Below, in pieces: positions 1 through 11,531 of a stretch of 64,000 bases of DNA. The notes under the pieces were generated by a model that was given only the letters and a program-made list of their open reading frames with translations, did no database searches and had not been told where the DNA came from. The translations under genes were made by a program, and so were the position numbers. Source of the DNA: Manihot esculenta. Taxonomy: Eukaryota > Streptophyta > Magnoliopsida > Malpighiales > Euphorbiaceae. Numbering within the stretch: the first letter of the stretch is position 1; the number at the start of each line of letters is the position of its first letter. The stretch covers positions 25,786,716-25,850,715 of the forward strand of contig NC_035176.2 of assembly GCF_001659605.2 (NCBI RefSeq), given 5' to 3'.

Positions 1-326
1 CATCTTCTTCCTTCTTTCTCTCTCTCTCTCTTTCACTTCTCATAAAAACCTCTGTTTTTACAGTCTCTGTTTTCTATGCATTTAAAGCGCACAGTCCACG
101 CGCCTCTCTTTCCATTGACTCTTTCCCTTTTCTTCATCACCGCACTCTTTTTCTTTCTTTAAATTCCCACCTCATCTTCCCAACATTTTCTCACTGGGAC
201 ACAAAACAGAGCATTCACAGATTCAAGAAACAGGGGAGATAAAAGGAAAAAGCCTGAGGTTCCATTATTTTTTTTAAAGTTTTCTCTTTTTCTTTCACTT
301 TCTTTCTCTTTCTTGGAATTTCCAAC
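1..326 (+). promoter_or_regulatory. Upstream region and leader of the YUCCA gene
   Basis: This is the sequence directly before the YUCCA start codon. It is rich in C/T runs, notably at 5-35 and 280-316, as is common in plant leaders. A weak TATA-like CATAAAAA lies near 41. The window begins here, so most of the promoter is missing and no transcription start can be fixed. Confidence 0.35.
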
Positions 327-2146
327 ATGGGTTATTTTAAACAACAAGAAAATATGTTGAAGCAAGTGTGGGTTCATGGACCTATCATAGTAGGTGCTGG
401 ACCATCTGGTTTAGCTGCTGCAGCTTGCCTCTCTCAACAAGGTGTCCCTAGTTTGATTCTTGAGAAAACTAACTGTATAGCTTCCCTTTGGCAACAGAGA
501 ACATATGATCGCCTCAAACTTCATCTTCCCAAACACTTCTGTGAACTTCCACTTCTTGGGTTTCCTGATAACTTCCCCAAGTACCCAACAAAGCATCAAT
601 TCATCTCCTACCTTGAATCCTACGCTCTACACTTCTCAATCCAACCCAAGTTCAAGCAAGCCGTTCAAGAAGCTGAATTTGATAACGTTACTGGGTTTTG
701 GAGGGTGCAAACTCAAGATCAAGAATACTTTTCTCGCTGGCTCATTGTGGCCACTGGTGAAAATGCTGAGCCTTTAATACCAGACATAGTTGGAATGGAG
801 AAGTTCAATGGTCCTATTATTCATACCAGTGTTTACAAGTCTGGTTCTGAGTTCAAGAACCAGAGAGTCTTAGTTGTGGGCTGTGGCAATTCTGGCATGG
901 AAGTAAGCTTAGACCTCTGTAGATACAATGCAGTCCCTCACCTGGTTGTTAGAAACAACGTAAGTACTTCACATCTCTAAAAAATTTCATAATTTTTATT
1001 TATTTACTCTAATATTAAGATATTTTATTTATGATTATTTTTTCTGTACAGGTTCACATACTGCCTAGAGAAACATTTGGGATGTCAACTTTCGGAATAG
1101 CCATGGCGCTTCTAAAGTGGTTCCCTCTAAAGCTAGTTGACAAGTTCTTATTATCAGTGGCCAACTTCACTTTAGGCAACACTGATAAATTAGGACTTCG
1201 GCGGCCGGATACTGGTCCAATACTGCTAAAAAATGTCACCGGAAAGACTCCAGTACTGGACGTGGGTGCATTGTCTCTAATAAGATCAGGCAAAATCAAG
1301 GTAATAAAGAACATCCTTGGTAGATTGAATGCTAAAAAACTGATGTTTTTTCTTTGAAAGTAAAGCAGTAAAGGGTTTGAAAATTTTCAGGTAATGGAGG
1401 GAGTTAAAGAGATAACAAGAAATGGAGTAAAATTTGTGGATGGACAAGACAAGGAGTTTGATTCTATAATCCTAGCAACTGGGTACAAGAGCAACGTGCC
1501 TACTTGGCTGAAGGTAAGATAGAAAACTTAGAATCTGCAGAGCTATTTAGCATTATTTGTTCTACCCTTAGTCTTCTTATATGTATCATCTATCATTTTC
1601 TCTTGCGTTGGACACATGCACAGAAGGCAGAAGGCCTGCAAAATCTCTTCTTTTTTTCCCATGCAAAAAAGAATAAAATCAGTTAGGTTCTGTTTGGGGT
1701 TACTATACTTTTTGGAACGTACCCTTTCCTTTCTCCATAGGAGATTTTGTTTTTCTTTGCTGATACGTCGCTTTCATGATATTTACATTGTGCAATCTGC
1801 TCTAAGGCCACCTTGAAAAGTGTCCTTTTTGTTCTTTTTCATTGGAGAAAATTATTATATAATCAAAAGCTCTGATTTTCAGACTAATCAGTGGTTTCCG
1901 TTCATGGTGTTTTTTTATTTTCAGGGGTGTGATTTTTTCACCGTTGATGGTATGCCTAAAACGCCGTTCCCTAACGGATGGAAGGGAGATAATGGATTAT
2001 ATAGTGTTGGATTTACTAGGAGAGGGCTCTTGGGAACGGCTTCTGACGCTGTTAAAGTTGCACAACATATAGCTGAGCAATGGAGGACAATCAAGGACTG
2101 CTGTAAATCTTGTAATTTCCATGTTATCCAACTTGGAAAATCATAG
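327..2146 (+). CDS. YUC: YUCCA-type flavin-containing monooxygenase (indole-3-pyruvate monooxygenase), 4 exons
   Basis: YUCCA enzymes use FAD and NADPH to convert indole-3-pyruvate to the auxin indole-3-acetic acid. I read four exons: 327-959, 1052-1300, 1391-1513 and 1925-2146. All introns are GT-AG, every junction keeps frame, and the product is 408 aa, usual for the family. Seen in the protein are the FAD-binding GAGPSG (residues 23-28), the FMO signature [11 protein letters not shown], the NADPH-binding GCGNSG (185-190) and ATGY (323-326) followed by KSNVPTWLK. The C-terminal exon carries [12 protein letters not shown] and GFTRRGL, conserved in the family. Overall wording is closest to the YUC1/YUC4 clade as I remember it; the exact paralogue needs a tree. 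No frame break or missing cofactor residue was seen, so the gene looks functional. Confidence 0.93.
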
Positions 2147-2320
2147 TAACTGTCTGGAGCAGGGAAAAAAAATAACAGCAAAAATAAGAAAAGATGAAAT
2201 TTTGGGTAAATTTCATAGTGTAGATTTTCATTTCATTGCTCAACATCTTTACCAAGTAGGAGTAATTTTAAATTTCTTTTTTTCTTTTTTGGGCTTTTTT
2301 TTCCTATTTCGGGTCTTGTA

Positions 2321-2326
2321 AATAAA
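2321..2326 (+). other. Likely polyadenylation signal of the YUCCA gene
   Basis: A canonical AATAAA lies 175 bases after the YUCCA stop codon, after a T-rich stretch. Position and sequence fit a 3' end signal; no transcript evidence is available. Confidence 0.4.
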
Positions 2327-3599
2327 CCAATTTTGTATAATGAACGGTTAATATCCACTTCTCCTGTATCTTTGCTTGTTTCTGTATAAAATGATTTCAT
2401 TTTCATGAATAGACTCTGTTTTTAAATTACATTGGTATCTCAGGCTTTTTCTTTTTTTCCCTTTAATTAAGAGTCTTTTAAAATAGAATTAATAAGTCCT
2501 TCGACTTTTATAAAGAGATAAAAAAGACAGATTATATATTTTAATAAAATGTAATCTATCTCTATGAAAAAAAAATTTAAAAATAAAGAAATATGTTAAA
2601 TTAAATATTTTCAATAAATATACAAATGAAACATGAAAAAGTATAAGTTGAGGATTTTTTTTGCACTCACAATCTTAGAACAGTAATAAATATATCCGAA
2701 TAAATATGAAACGTATCGTTTGATATTGTATTCTACCTTAATTTTTCGTTCCATTTAAAAAGAAAATTCTTTTATAAAATGTCAACGGAGGTCATTGTAC
2801 TGAGAAATAATCTTCTGATATAGTGATGATTTTCTATGTAGAGAACAGCTTTTGTGAAAAGGGCAAATTATCTAAACAGTATAAGTACGCAGCCACCTAT
2901 TTCTTTCATACCTTTTGCTCTTTGTAAAGTTATATTTATCCCATTTTCCACTTTTCAACTTAAACACTTCTTCTAACTTCCAATTTCCCTTTCTTTCTTT
3001 TTCTTTTTCTTTTTTCCCTTACCCTTTTAAGACCTTTTCTTTCATTGTCGTTTTGCCTAAAATTAGTGTGTTCCTATACCATATGAACATTTCTCAAGTC
3101 ACTTTTGGTGTTTCATTTGCCCATAGGTTAAAACAGGTTTTTTTTTTTAAAAAAAAAAAAAAACTTATAGAGTTGGGCAGAAAATAATTAATCAATAAAA
3201 AATATTTTTTAATAATTTTTTAAAAAATTGTTTCCTATCTTGAAAAGAAAAAAGAAAATCATTTTTCCGTCCTCAAAGGGTTTGATGCCCTCATGCTGCC
3301 GTTGAGACAGTTAAAGATAGGCACGTGTCAGCCATCGTTTTGGTTAGGCACACCACGTAGGCATCCAATGGGCCAGGCTCGTTTTCTACCCATTTAACCC
3401 ATCCCCTTTAATTAAATTAATAAAATGAAATTTCAAAAGCATAATTTTTAAAAACATAAACATGGACCACGTTTGGCAAACTCCAAAAGGAAAAAATTGA
3501 CAAAAGGTAGTATATCTAAAATGATGATGGAATTATAAGAATTAATGAAGGGACAAACAAGTCCTAAGTCAGTGAGGCACGTGACGTATAATACGGATA
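2327..3599. other. AT-rich intergenic DNA with G-boxes
   Basis: No supported gene. Two palindromic G-boxes (CACGTG), the core bound by plant bHLH and bZIP factors, lie at 3322-3327 and 3578-3583. The second continues into ACGT. Their target gene, if any, is not evident. Confidence 0.4.
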
Positions 3600-4700
3600 A
3601 TACAGAATGAGTGAGTGGTGTACCCAACGGATTGCCAATGGCTTTGAGCTGTAAGCTGAAGCTTGCTGCTGCTGCTGCTGCTACGTTACGCAGTATCATC
3701 ACACAAACACACCACTCTTCGTACTATGTTATATCTTTCTCTTTCTCTTTCACTCTGAGCTCTGTTCTGCTCTGCTCTGCTCTGGGGCTGATAATTGAGA
3801 CAATGATGGGGCTCTGACCTCTTCTCTTCTGCATAGACTATTGTACGAAGGACCCAGAAACGGATTGACAGCTCTCTCTCTCTCTGCCGCCATAAGAAAA
3901 GTCCAAGTTGGAGGTCTCTGCATTGAATTCGAAATCCACACCACACGCTTCCAAGCACGCCTTATGCTGATCAGAATCTTGCGTCACTCTTTTGCTCTCT
4001 ACTCTGAACGTTTTCTTTGGCAGAGGCAGAGATGAAAGGACTGTCTGTGTGTTTCTGTGTGAAAGAGTAGTGAAGAAAGAATTTATATGCTTTGCTAACG
4101 CCGTGAAATAATGCCCATCCACTGCTGAAATGACACTTGTGTTAGTAAGTTGCAGATTCAGACATTCACGTGAGACCTAATTAAGCCTTCATTACTCTTT
4201 CTCTCTCCCTGAAAATCTGATGATCTCTCTCTTACTCATCCAACCTCATTGCCCGCAAATAATCTTTTGGATATTTTTCAATTTCTCCTTCAGGCAAATA
4301 ATTTCCACGCTTGGGTTGTTCATAAAGCAAAATGAATCTCCTTCAAGCAAAAGTACAAACACCTAGAGATCAATACTGTACAAGCAATATAACACAATTC
4401 CCACTTCTAAAAATTACAGAAAAAGGATTTGCACAGAGAGGGGAATGGCGGGCGTTGTTAATTTTGTTGAGAGGAACAAAAGGGTATGATTTACAGAAAG
4501 AGAGAGAGAGAGAGAGGACTTTGAAACAGGGAAATCACGGCAATAGAAAATATAATTCCTCGAGCAGAGGGGCGTATCTAATGCAAGTATAGGTTGGCAT
4601 GACATGGCATGCAAATGTACTGATCAAAGATCTGGTGGAGCTTGTGCATGCATGCCATGGAGATAGAGCCATGCAAAGCAAAATAAAAAATTAAAAAAAA
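3600..4700. other. GC-richer non-coding block of unknown role, with RY motifs
   Basis: This block is clearly richer in G/C than its surroundings and has CT runs (3735-3790, 3868-3890, 4195-4235), a CTG run near 3664 and a GA run at 4498-4516. Its open frames (up to 94 aa) are low-complexity and resemble nothing I know. It might be a promoter, a long non-coding transcript or an old exon. Three RY-type CATGCA cores sit at 4608-4613, 4647-4654 and 4670-4675. I looked for common plant microRNA sequences here and found none. Confidence 0.35.
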
Positions 4701-5544
4701 TAAAAAATCTCCATTCTCCTAAAACTACAGAGCAGTTGCTTTTTGTAGAGGACAAAGTTTATATTCTGTCATTTATTGGTTCATTGGCAGTGATGAGATG
4801 ATGATGATGATATAAGAGAGAAAATTTTTTGTCCCAAGGGAGGAAATTCCCCTACCCAATTATTGGGGCCCACTTGATCCCAATGGCATGTTGCTTTTGC
4901 AAATTGCATCACCTGCCTGACAAGAGTAGAATTGCTTAATAGTAAGAGATAGACTTCTCAATGCTCACCTGCTGTTCTCACTCCTTCCCTCCCAATATTC
5001 AAACAAATAATAACAAAAAATAATATTTTCTTAAAAAATAAAAATATTTTCAAAGAAATAAACATGGAAAAAATAAAATTTCCATTAAAAAGAATGAGTT
5101 GATCTAACAACAAATTATAACCATTGTATTTTGTTTTTTAGTAATTCAATTAATCTATAAAATAGAGATGAGTGCATGAATTGTTTGGAAAAACTAAAGG
5201 GTATAGGTAGGGGGTAGGGTGGCCCAAGAACTAAGCATATGGACAAGTAATACCATGGTAGAGTCTTTCTCTGGTGATGTTATGGCGAGAAAGACCTCAC
5301 ATTGCCCATTTTCATCCCTACAAAAACCTCTAAATTAATTTCATTTATTTTTATATATATAGCATCACAAATAACCAAAGCTTTTTTTTTTTTTTTTTTC
5401 ATACAGCCTTGCAAATTAATTGTCGTTTTCTGATAAGGATGGGAGCCGTAGGTGGAGAAAACCAAATTAAGCTAATACACCACGTGACTTTTTTTTCCCC
5501 CTTGTTTTCACTTATAATGATGTTTGGCTCGTATAAATAAATAT
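4701..5544. other. Intergenic DNA, no gene seen
   Basis: Mostly AT-rich. A further G-box (CACGTG) lies at 5481-5486 and a T-run at 5383-5399. No coding sequence is supported. Confidence 0.5.
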
Positions 5545-5975
5545 GGATAGGTTAAAATTGAAAAAATTTATCAAATTAAATTAATTTAAAATTTTAATTT
5601 AATTTTTTATTATTTTGATTCGATTTAGTTTAATTTTTAATTTTAAAAATTTTAATTATTTCGATTTAATTCAATTTTGATCAGAAAAAAATTAAAAAAT
5701 TAAATCAAACCGATTAATGATAATAGTATATTATTTTTAATAATATAGAGATTAGATTTTATAAAAATTAAAATATTCTAATTAAATTTTAAAATATTAA
5801 AAATAAAACATAAAAAATAAAAAATTTATTAAAAATTCAAATCAAATCAAATCAAACCGATTCGATTCAATTTAATTTTTGACTAAAATCAATTTAGTTT
5901 TACTTTTATAAATATCAAAATTTCAATTTTCAATTTATTCAATTCCGTTCAATTTTAAATTGAATCTACCGAACA
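5545..5975. repeat. Degenerate copy of the GGTTCGGTT-type inverted-repeat MITE
   Basis: The block has the same plan as the better copies at 14611-15080 and 27622-28078: an outer arm of TTCGATTTAG-like words, an AT-rich core, and an opposite arm of CAAATCAAACCGATTCG-like words ending in ACCGAACACACGCTCC, which corresponds to the ACCGAATACTGCTCACC end of the intact copy. The left terminus is not recognisable, and a partial duplicate of the right end follows at 5976-6020. Boundaries are approximate. Confidence 0.6.
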
Positions 5976-8900
5976 CACGCTCCTCTTCAATTTTAAATCG
6001 AATCTATCGAACACTGACTCAAATCTCGTAGGTGTTAGTTCTTCAATAAATATATATTTTTAAATATTATTAATAAAAATTTCACTGAAAATATCTTATG
6101 TAAAAATATTTTTTATATTTTATTTTACCTAAAACATTTAAAATATGTAATTTTATTAATTTTTTATTTTAAAATATATATAATACAATTAGTATCAAAA
6201 TAGTATTTATAATATCACACCATTAATAAAAAGTGATTATAAAAATATTAATATAAAAATTATATCATAAATTATTAATTTAATACAAATAAGATTAATT
6301 TTAGATTTACGTAAAATATAGATCTATCTAAGAATTTTTTTAAGAAAATAATGTTTCAATATTACCTTTTAATTAATACGTTGAAATACATTGGAGAGGT
6401 TATTTATTTTTATTTTTATAAATATAACAAATAATTTGTAAACTTTAAAAATGTAAAAGAATTAATTAATATTTTACAAATAAGATTAGAAAAATTATTT
6501 GTTTTTTACAAAAAAAAATTATTGTAAATTTATGCGTAAAAAATATAAAAATGAACTGACTTGAACATCTTTTAAAAAGATAAAAAATAAAATAAAATAA
6601 AAAAAGCAGCAAGTTTGAGCTTTCTTCTCCCTGGAAATTCTCATAACCTTCAGGCTCGCCCGGACCCAGAAAAGAGTTGATTCATAGTCCAGTTCAGTCC
6701 AACCCAAACTGGAACTGACTTCACTGCTCACCATGGCCCATGGGATTTTGGTCGCCTGGAATAGCCGTTTGCTTCGTAATCAGGCCGATTTGTATTTCAC
6801 CATAAACCATTTGTGTTGTTTTAGAGGAAATTGGAAAAAAAAAAGTAAATATTTATGTTAATTTATGTTTATATTTAATATTTTAAATATTAGAAAGTAA
6901 AATTAAATCTTTTCAATTTATTATAATTATAATTAAAAAAATTAAATTGAATATGTATAAATTCATGGTAAATCACATAATTTTTAAATACATATTTTTT
7001 ATAACAATAATATTATTTTTCTTATTTTTATATAATATAGTAAATATTAATAAAAAATTAAAATATAAAAACAAATAAAATTTTATAATTTAAAACCTAT
7101 CCTATTTCATTTTATTTAAAATATTATTAATAAAAATAAATTTTTTAAATATAAAAAATATACACAAATTATAATATTGAGTTGAAATATTTTAATATAT
7201 ATTATTTATATGTGATTTTTTATATGATAGAAATTTATTTGTAAGAAATATCTATTCAATATAATATTATATATAATAAATGTAAAATATATTTAATTTT
7301 AATGTAAAATTTAAATTAAATAATTATATATTTTTATTAATAATATAAATTTTTAGTAACTGTATTATAATTTATCATTAATTTATATAAATTTCATTTA
7401 GTCATTTTAGCTATAATTATATTATAAAGATTTAATTTTACCGTCTAAAATTAAAAATGTTAAATATAAATATAAATTGACTTCAAAAAAAATATAAATA
7501 TAAATTAGTTTGAATTTTTTTTGTTAAATAATTTTTTTTAAATTCTATTATATGGATAGATTATCTTCCAAGTTGTTGAGGTAGCTGAGAGCGAGAAGTG
7601 GAATCTGAAATCAACTAAATGAATCGCCAATACTGTTGCCACTCGATTAAGGAATGGTTGGTTGTTGAAACTCAAGTTATCTAAAGGACTTTATGATAAA
7701 TAACTTTATTTGTAAGGACCGGCTTGATATTTTCCATTAGAACTCTTGATGAAGAAATGTTAATGGTTCTGAATTTTAGGAGAATTAACACATCGATTCT
7801 AATATTTTTTAAATTGAATATTTAAATTTTTATATAATTATTTTGTTCAAATTGAAAAACTTTTTATCTATATATTCGTCAGTCAACTGGTCAAAGGGAG
7901 AATAAATATTTTAAATACATAAAATCTTCTCGTGAATACTTAAATTATTTTTAATATAGATAAAAATTTTATATTATATAAACTATATTTTAATTTATAA
8001 ATTTTAGCGTAATTAACGAATCAGTTTTTATATTTTTAAAATTAAATTCTTAAATCTCTCTATATTTAATTCGTCTAAATCTATAATTTTTTCATCCATT
8101 ACAGATATTAGTTCAAAATTAATAAATAGTCAAATTATAATTTCTTCCTAAAATATTATTTATAAAAGTTTAAACATAAAAAGTTTTTTATCCATTATAG
8201 ATATTAGTTCAAAATTAATAAATAGTCAAATTATAATTTCTTCCTAAAATATTATTTATAAAAGTTTAAACATAAAAAGTTTACAGTCTGTTTAAAAGTT
8301 ATTTGATACTACTTAAAAATAGTTGAAATCGTAAATATTTTCTAAAAGTTTTGAAATTATAAATATTGAAATATTTTAATTAATAAAAATTAAAATACGT
8401 ATTAAAAATTAGTTAAATGAAATATTATATATAAAAGTTAATAGAAAATTAAGTATTCTTTCAAATAAAAAATAAAGAATCAAAATATTTAAATTATAAT
8501 AGATGAGAATATACTAATCATAAAAGGATTTAAATATACGATTTTAAAAATATAAAAATTGATATATTAATTATACTAAAATTTAAGAATTCAAATGTAA
8601 TTTTTTTTATTTAAAAATGACAATAAATATATTTTTACATTTTTATCGGTTAAATTGAATGGAGAGATTTAAGTGTTCGATTTTAAAAATATAGAAATCG
8701 AACTGTTAATTATGTTAAAATTCAGTAGTGTAAATTATTTTTTTTTATGGTTAATTGATAAGAGAGTATTAAAATTAAAATTAATAAAATAACTACTTCC
8801 AAACTGTTTTCTTTAACATATAACATATTTTAACTTTCTTTCAAAAAAAACATATTTTAACTAAAAAATTTTCAATTTACTTTTTATGAACAGGAGCTTA

Positions 8901-10139
8901 AATAACTTTATTTAATATTAACTATTCTATTTTTTAATTTTAATATCATTAGGAATTACTGCTATAGTAATTTTTTTTTAAAAAAAATATAACTATTACT
9001 ATCCATTGTATCTTATCAATTTTAACTACAAGATTTTCAATTTACTTTTTGATGAACAAGGAATTAAATTACTTTATTTGTGATTTTTTACAAATAATAA
9101 AATATAAACATTCACTTATTTAATATGATAATCATAATTCGATCGATCACATTTGAAATTAAATATGATAGAGCGAGATCAGTATTAAAATAAATAATTT
9201 ATTACAAATAAACTCTCCTATTTATTTTAAAGTCACGATGTATAATATAGATCCTTTTTCTATTAATTAGTAGTTTCAATTCTAAATATGAATTTTGAAA
9301 TTTTAAAATTTGAAATGAAGCATTTGATTTTTTTTATCTCAATCTTTTTTCCATAAATCCTTAATCGAATTAATAATTGAAATTTTAAAAGTTTTTTAAA
9401 AAAGCAATTGATTTTTTTGTCAAATTTTTTTTCATAAAATTTTAATCGAATTAATAAATTTTAAATATCGGGTGATTTTTATGAAATAAAAATAGTTATG
9501 AAATAATTCATTATAAAACATAATTTACTAAAATTTAATTTATTAGGCATATTAATTCATATGCTTTGGTGTAGGTAAATATTTTTTTAATTAAAAATAT
9601 TTTTTAAATCTATGAGTTTTGGCAAACAAGAGAAAATTTCTAAATTCATAGATTTGAAAGCTTATAAATAGATAACTTTCTAAATAAGAAATATAATCTT
9701 CAATTTAAATGTGTTTTTGAATTTCATATCTATTTTAAAGGGAAGTAACGTATTTTTTTATAAAAGTTTTAAATACGCATTTTGTTTGAATTAATTTTTA
9801 AGATGAATTAATTTTGTTCTAAATTATATTTCAAACTCTAATAAAATTCTGAATATAAAACAGTGTGTTGAATTTCATAGGAATATAGTTATTTTTTAAA
9901 TTATGAATTTTTTTTTAAAATTATATATTTTTATAATAATCTACACGTCACATTGGATAAAACAACAATAAATAATATAAATACAAAAAATCCTTTCAAC
10001 TTTTGCCCAACCACTTCCAGTTGAAATCGTTTTGTTGACTGATGTTTATTTATAAATATAAATATATATAAGTATATTTCTTGCATTTCTCTTATTAATA
10101 TTATTTTAATTAGAAAATTTTTTACGGGTATATATACCT
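5976..10139. other. Long AT-rich gene-free stretch
   Basis: No gene is supported over about 4 kb. Two islands of more ordinary composition, 6605-6830 and 7550-7760, are not recognisable as coding; the short minus-strand frame at 6519-6734 lacks any known motif. A tandem duplication at 8094-8285 is listed separately. Confidence 0.5.
8094..8285. repeat. Tandem duplication, two units of 96 bp
   Basis: Unit one starts with ATCCATTACAGATATTAG at 8094 and unit two with ATCCATTATAGATATTAG at 8190. The two are almost identical along their length, ending in AAACATAAAAAGTTT. The high identity points to a recent duplication in otherwise drifting AT-rich DNA. Confidence 0.9.
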
Positions 10140-10372
10140 ATAAATGCAAATGTATATGGTACTATGTTAAATAATAGCTATTTAGTAATAGATTTTCAAA
10201 TATCAAAATGCAAGTATCATTTTTAATTAATCTACACTAGTACCAAATTTTAGTAATAGATTATTCATTGCTATACTATAACCCGTTTTCATAATTGTAG
10301 ATCTATTATTAACATTGTAACAAAAATTAGTAACAAATTTTTAGTTATTAATACAATTTGTTATTAAAATTA
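10140..10372. repeat. Left half of an AT-rich repeat split by the MULE
   Basis: The sequence uses recurring words such as TTAGTAACAAATTTT and TAGTAATAGATT. Similar words (TTACTAAATTAGTAATAG, AGTAACAAATTTTTTT) resume at 18397-18650 just beyond the MULE, which suggests that the MULE landed inside an older repeat of this kind. The repeat class is unknown. Confidence 0.4.
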
Positions 10373-10530
10373 GGGAAAATTATAAAAAATTTACCTGTGA
10401 TTTAACTTATTTGTCAACGAGGATTCTCAATTTCACTTTTTGATAAAATGATACCTCGAGTTAAAACACCATTAACAAGTAAGGGAAAATGGCCTAATGT
10501 CGTTAGAACCATGCTGATGTGTAATTGAAT
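10373..10530 (+). repeat. Left terminal inverted repeat of the 8-kb MULE
   Basis: Pairs with 18240-18396 on the opposite strand. The best-conserved part is the stretch reading TTCTCAATTTCACTTTTTGA and the CACCATTAACAAGTA that follows. The inner limit is approximate. Confidence 0.75.
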
Positions 10531-10664
10531 ATTTGATTATTTAATACTTATTTTATTATTAACTTCACTTCAAATGCAAAAAATCAAATTCCCCAAATTA
10601 TCTACACTAATCCCTAATCTTTTTAAAGCAACACAATCTCTAATATTCCTAAAGTAAAACGAGA

Positions 10665-11205
10665 ATGACTTCTCAATCTTCAACGCAATCAGAGGAAAAC
10701 AATATAAGCATAGAGAGGAACACTATAGTCAGGTGTCGAAGCATGCTACCAGCTCTGGTGAGTACTGCCATGACTGAGGGAAACAAAGGTAAAAGATTTT
10801 ATGGATGTGCATGATTCCAATAGCCGAGTAGATGCAATTTTTTTTTTATGGGTAGATGGCTCTAATTGTTAAAGATGTGAAGTTAACTTTCTAAGAATGA
10901 TGAAAAGATTACAAGAATGTGAGAATGAATTGCTTGATTATTGTGCTAGGAAAGCAGAGTTGTTGTATCAGTTAAATAAGAGCATAGAGATTATTATGAA
11001 ATTGGAGAATACTTTGCACTCATATATAGATGAAGTTGGAGCTATGAGGAAAATTATGGATGAGAAATCCACTGTCAATAAAAATGGACAATCGGGTTGT
11101 AAATGGATAAGTATAATGTTTTACTTTTGCATTGTAATGGTATTATCAGTTGTATTATCCTTAATGGGAAATGATCATAATGAAGGCCAAAAATATCTGA
11201 CCTAA
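10665..11205 (+). pseudogene. Broken GRF-type zinc finger gene with coiled coil and membrane segment
   Basis: From ATG at 10665 a 50-codon frame reads through ...VRCRSMLPALVSTAMTEG and GKRFYGC, matching the first half of a GRF zinc finger (CxC...T..N.G..FYGC). The second cysteine of the CxC pair appears as serine. The frame then meets TGA and TAG, continues as PSRCNFF, and needs a frame change in a run of ten T to give the expected LWVDG. A second open frame (10897-11205) gives a charged, leucine-rich segment consistent with a coiled coil (KLENTLHSYIDEVGAMRK) and a hydrophobic segment (ISIMFYFCIVMVLSVVLSLM) near the end. This is the layout of small plant GRF-domain proteins. The gene is inactive. 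It lies inside the MULE and converges with the transposase. Confidence 0.62.
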
Positions 11206-11531
11206 TTGTATAATATTTTGATTTTCCAAGTTGAATGAAATTTACTTGACATTATGGAGGTTTCTTGAATTGTTGTAACTTAATAAATTCAGAATCTTGT
11301 ACGCAACTAATACATAAATTTAAAATGTTAAATTTTGTAGAATCTATTTGCAAGGAGAAAGAATGAATATCAAATAAAGTTATCTATTGATCTCTAAAAT
11401 ATTAACATCCATATCCATTTATAGTAATACAAAAATTTGTATTCCCATAACTCCTATATTCACAAAAGTATATCTATCTCTTTACAAAATGACATAATCA
11501 TATTTTTATAAGATATAAATTAAAAACAAAA

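Noticed and set aside
3780..3900. Possible microRNA precursor
   Set aside because: Words such as TTGACAG and CTCTCTCTCT recall miR156/157, but no full mature sequence and no proper foldback were found.
3686..4122. Minus-strand frames of 64-94 aa
   Set aside because: Low-complexity Arg/Glu/Ser runs from CT-rich DNA, with no recognised motif.
4600..4680. Possible miR160 star-like sequence (GAGCCATGCA)
   Set aside because: No matching mature miR160 sequence exists nearby, and the hairpin loop does not fit.
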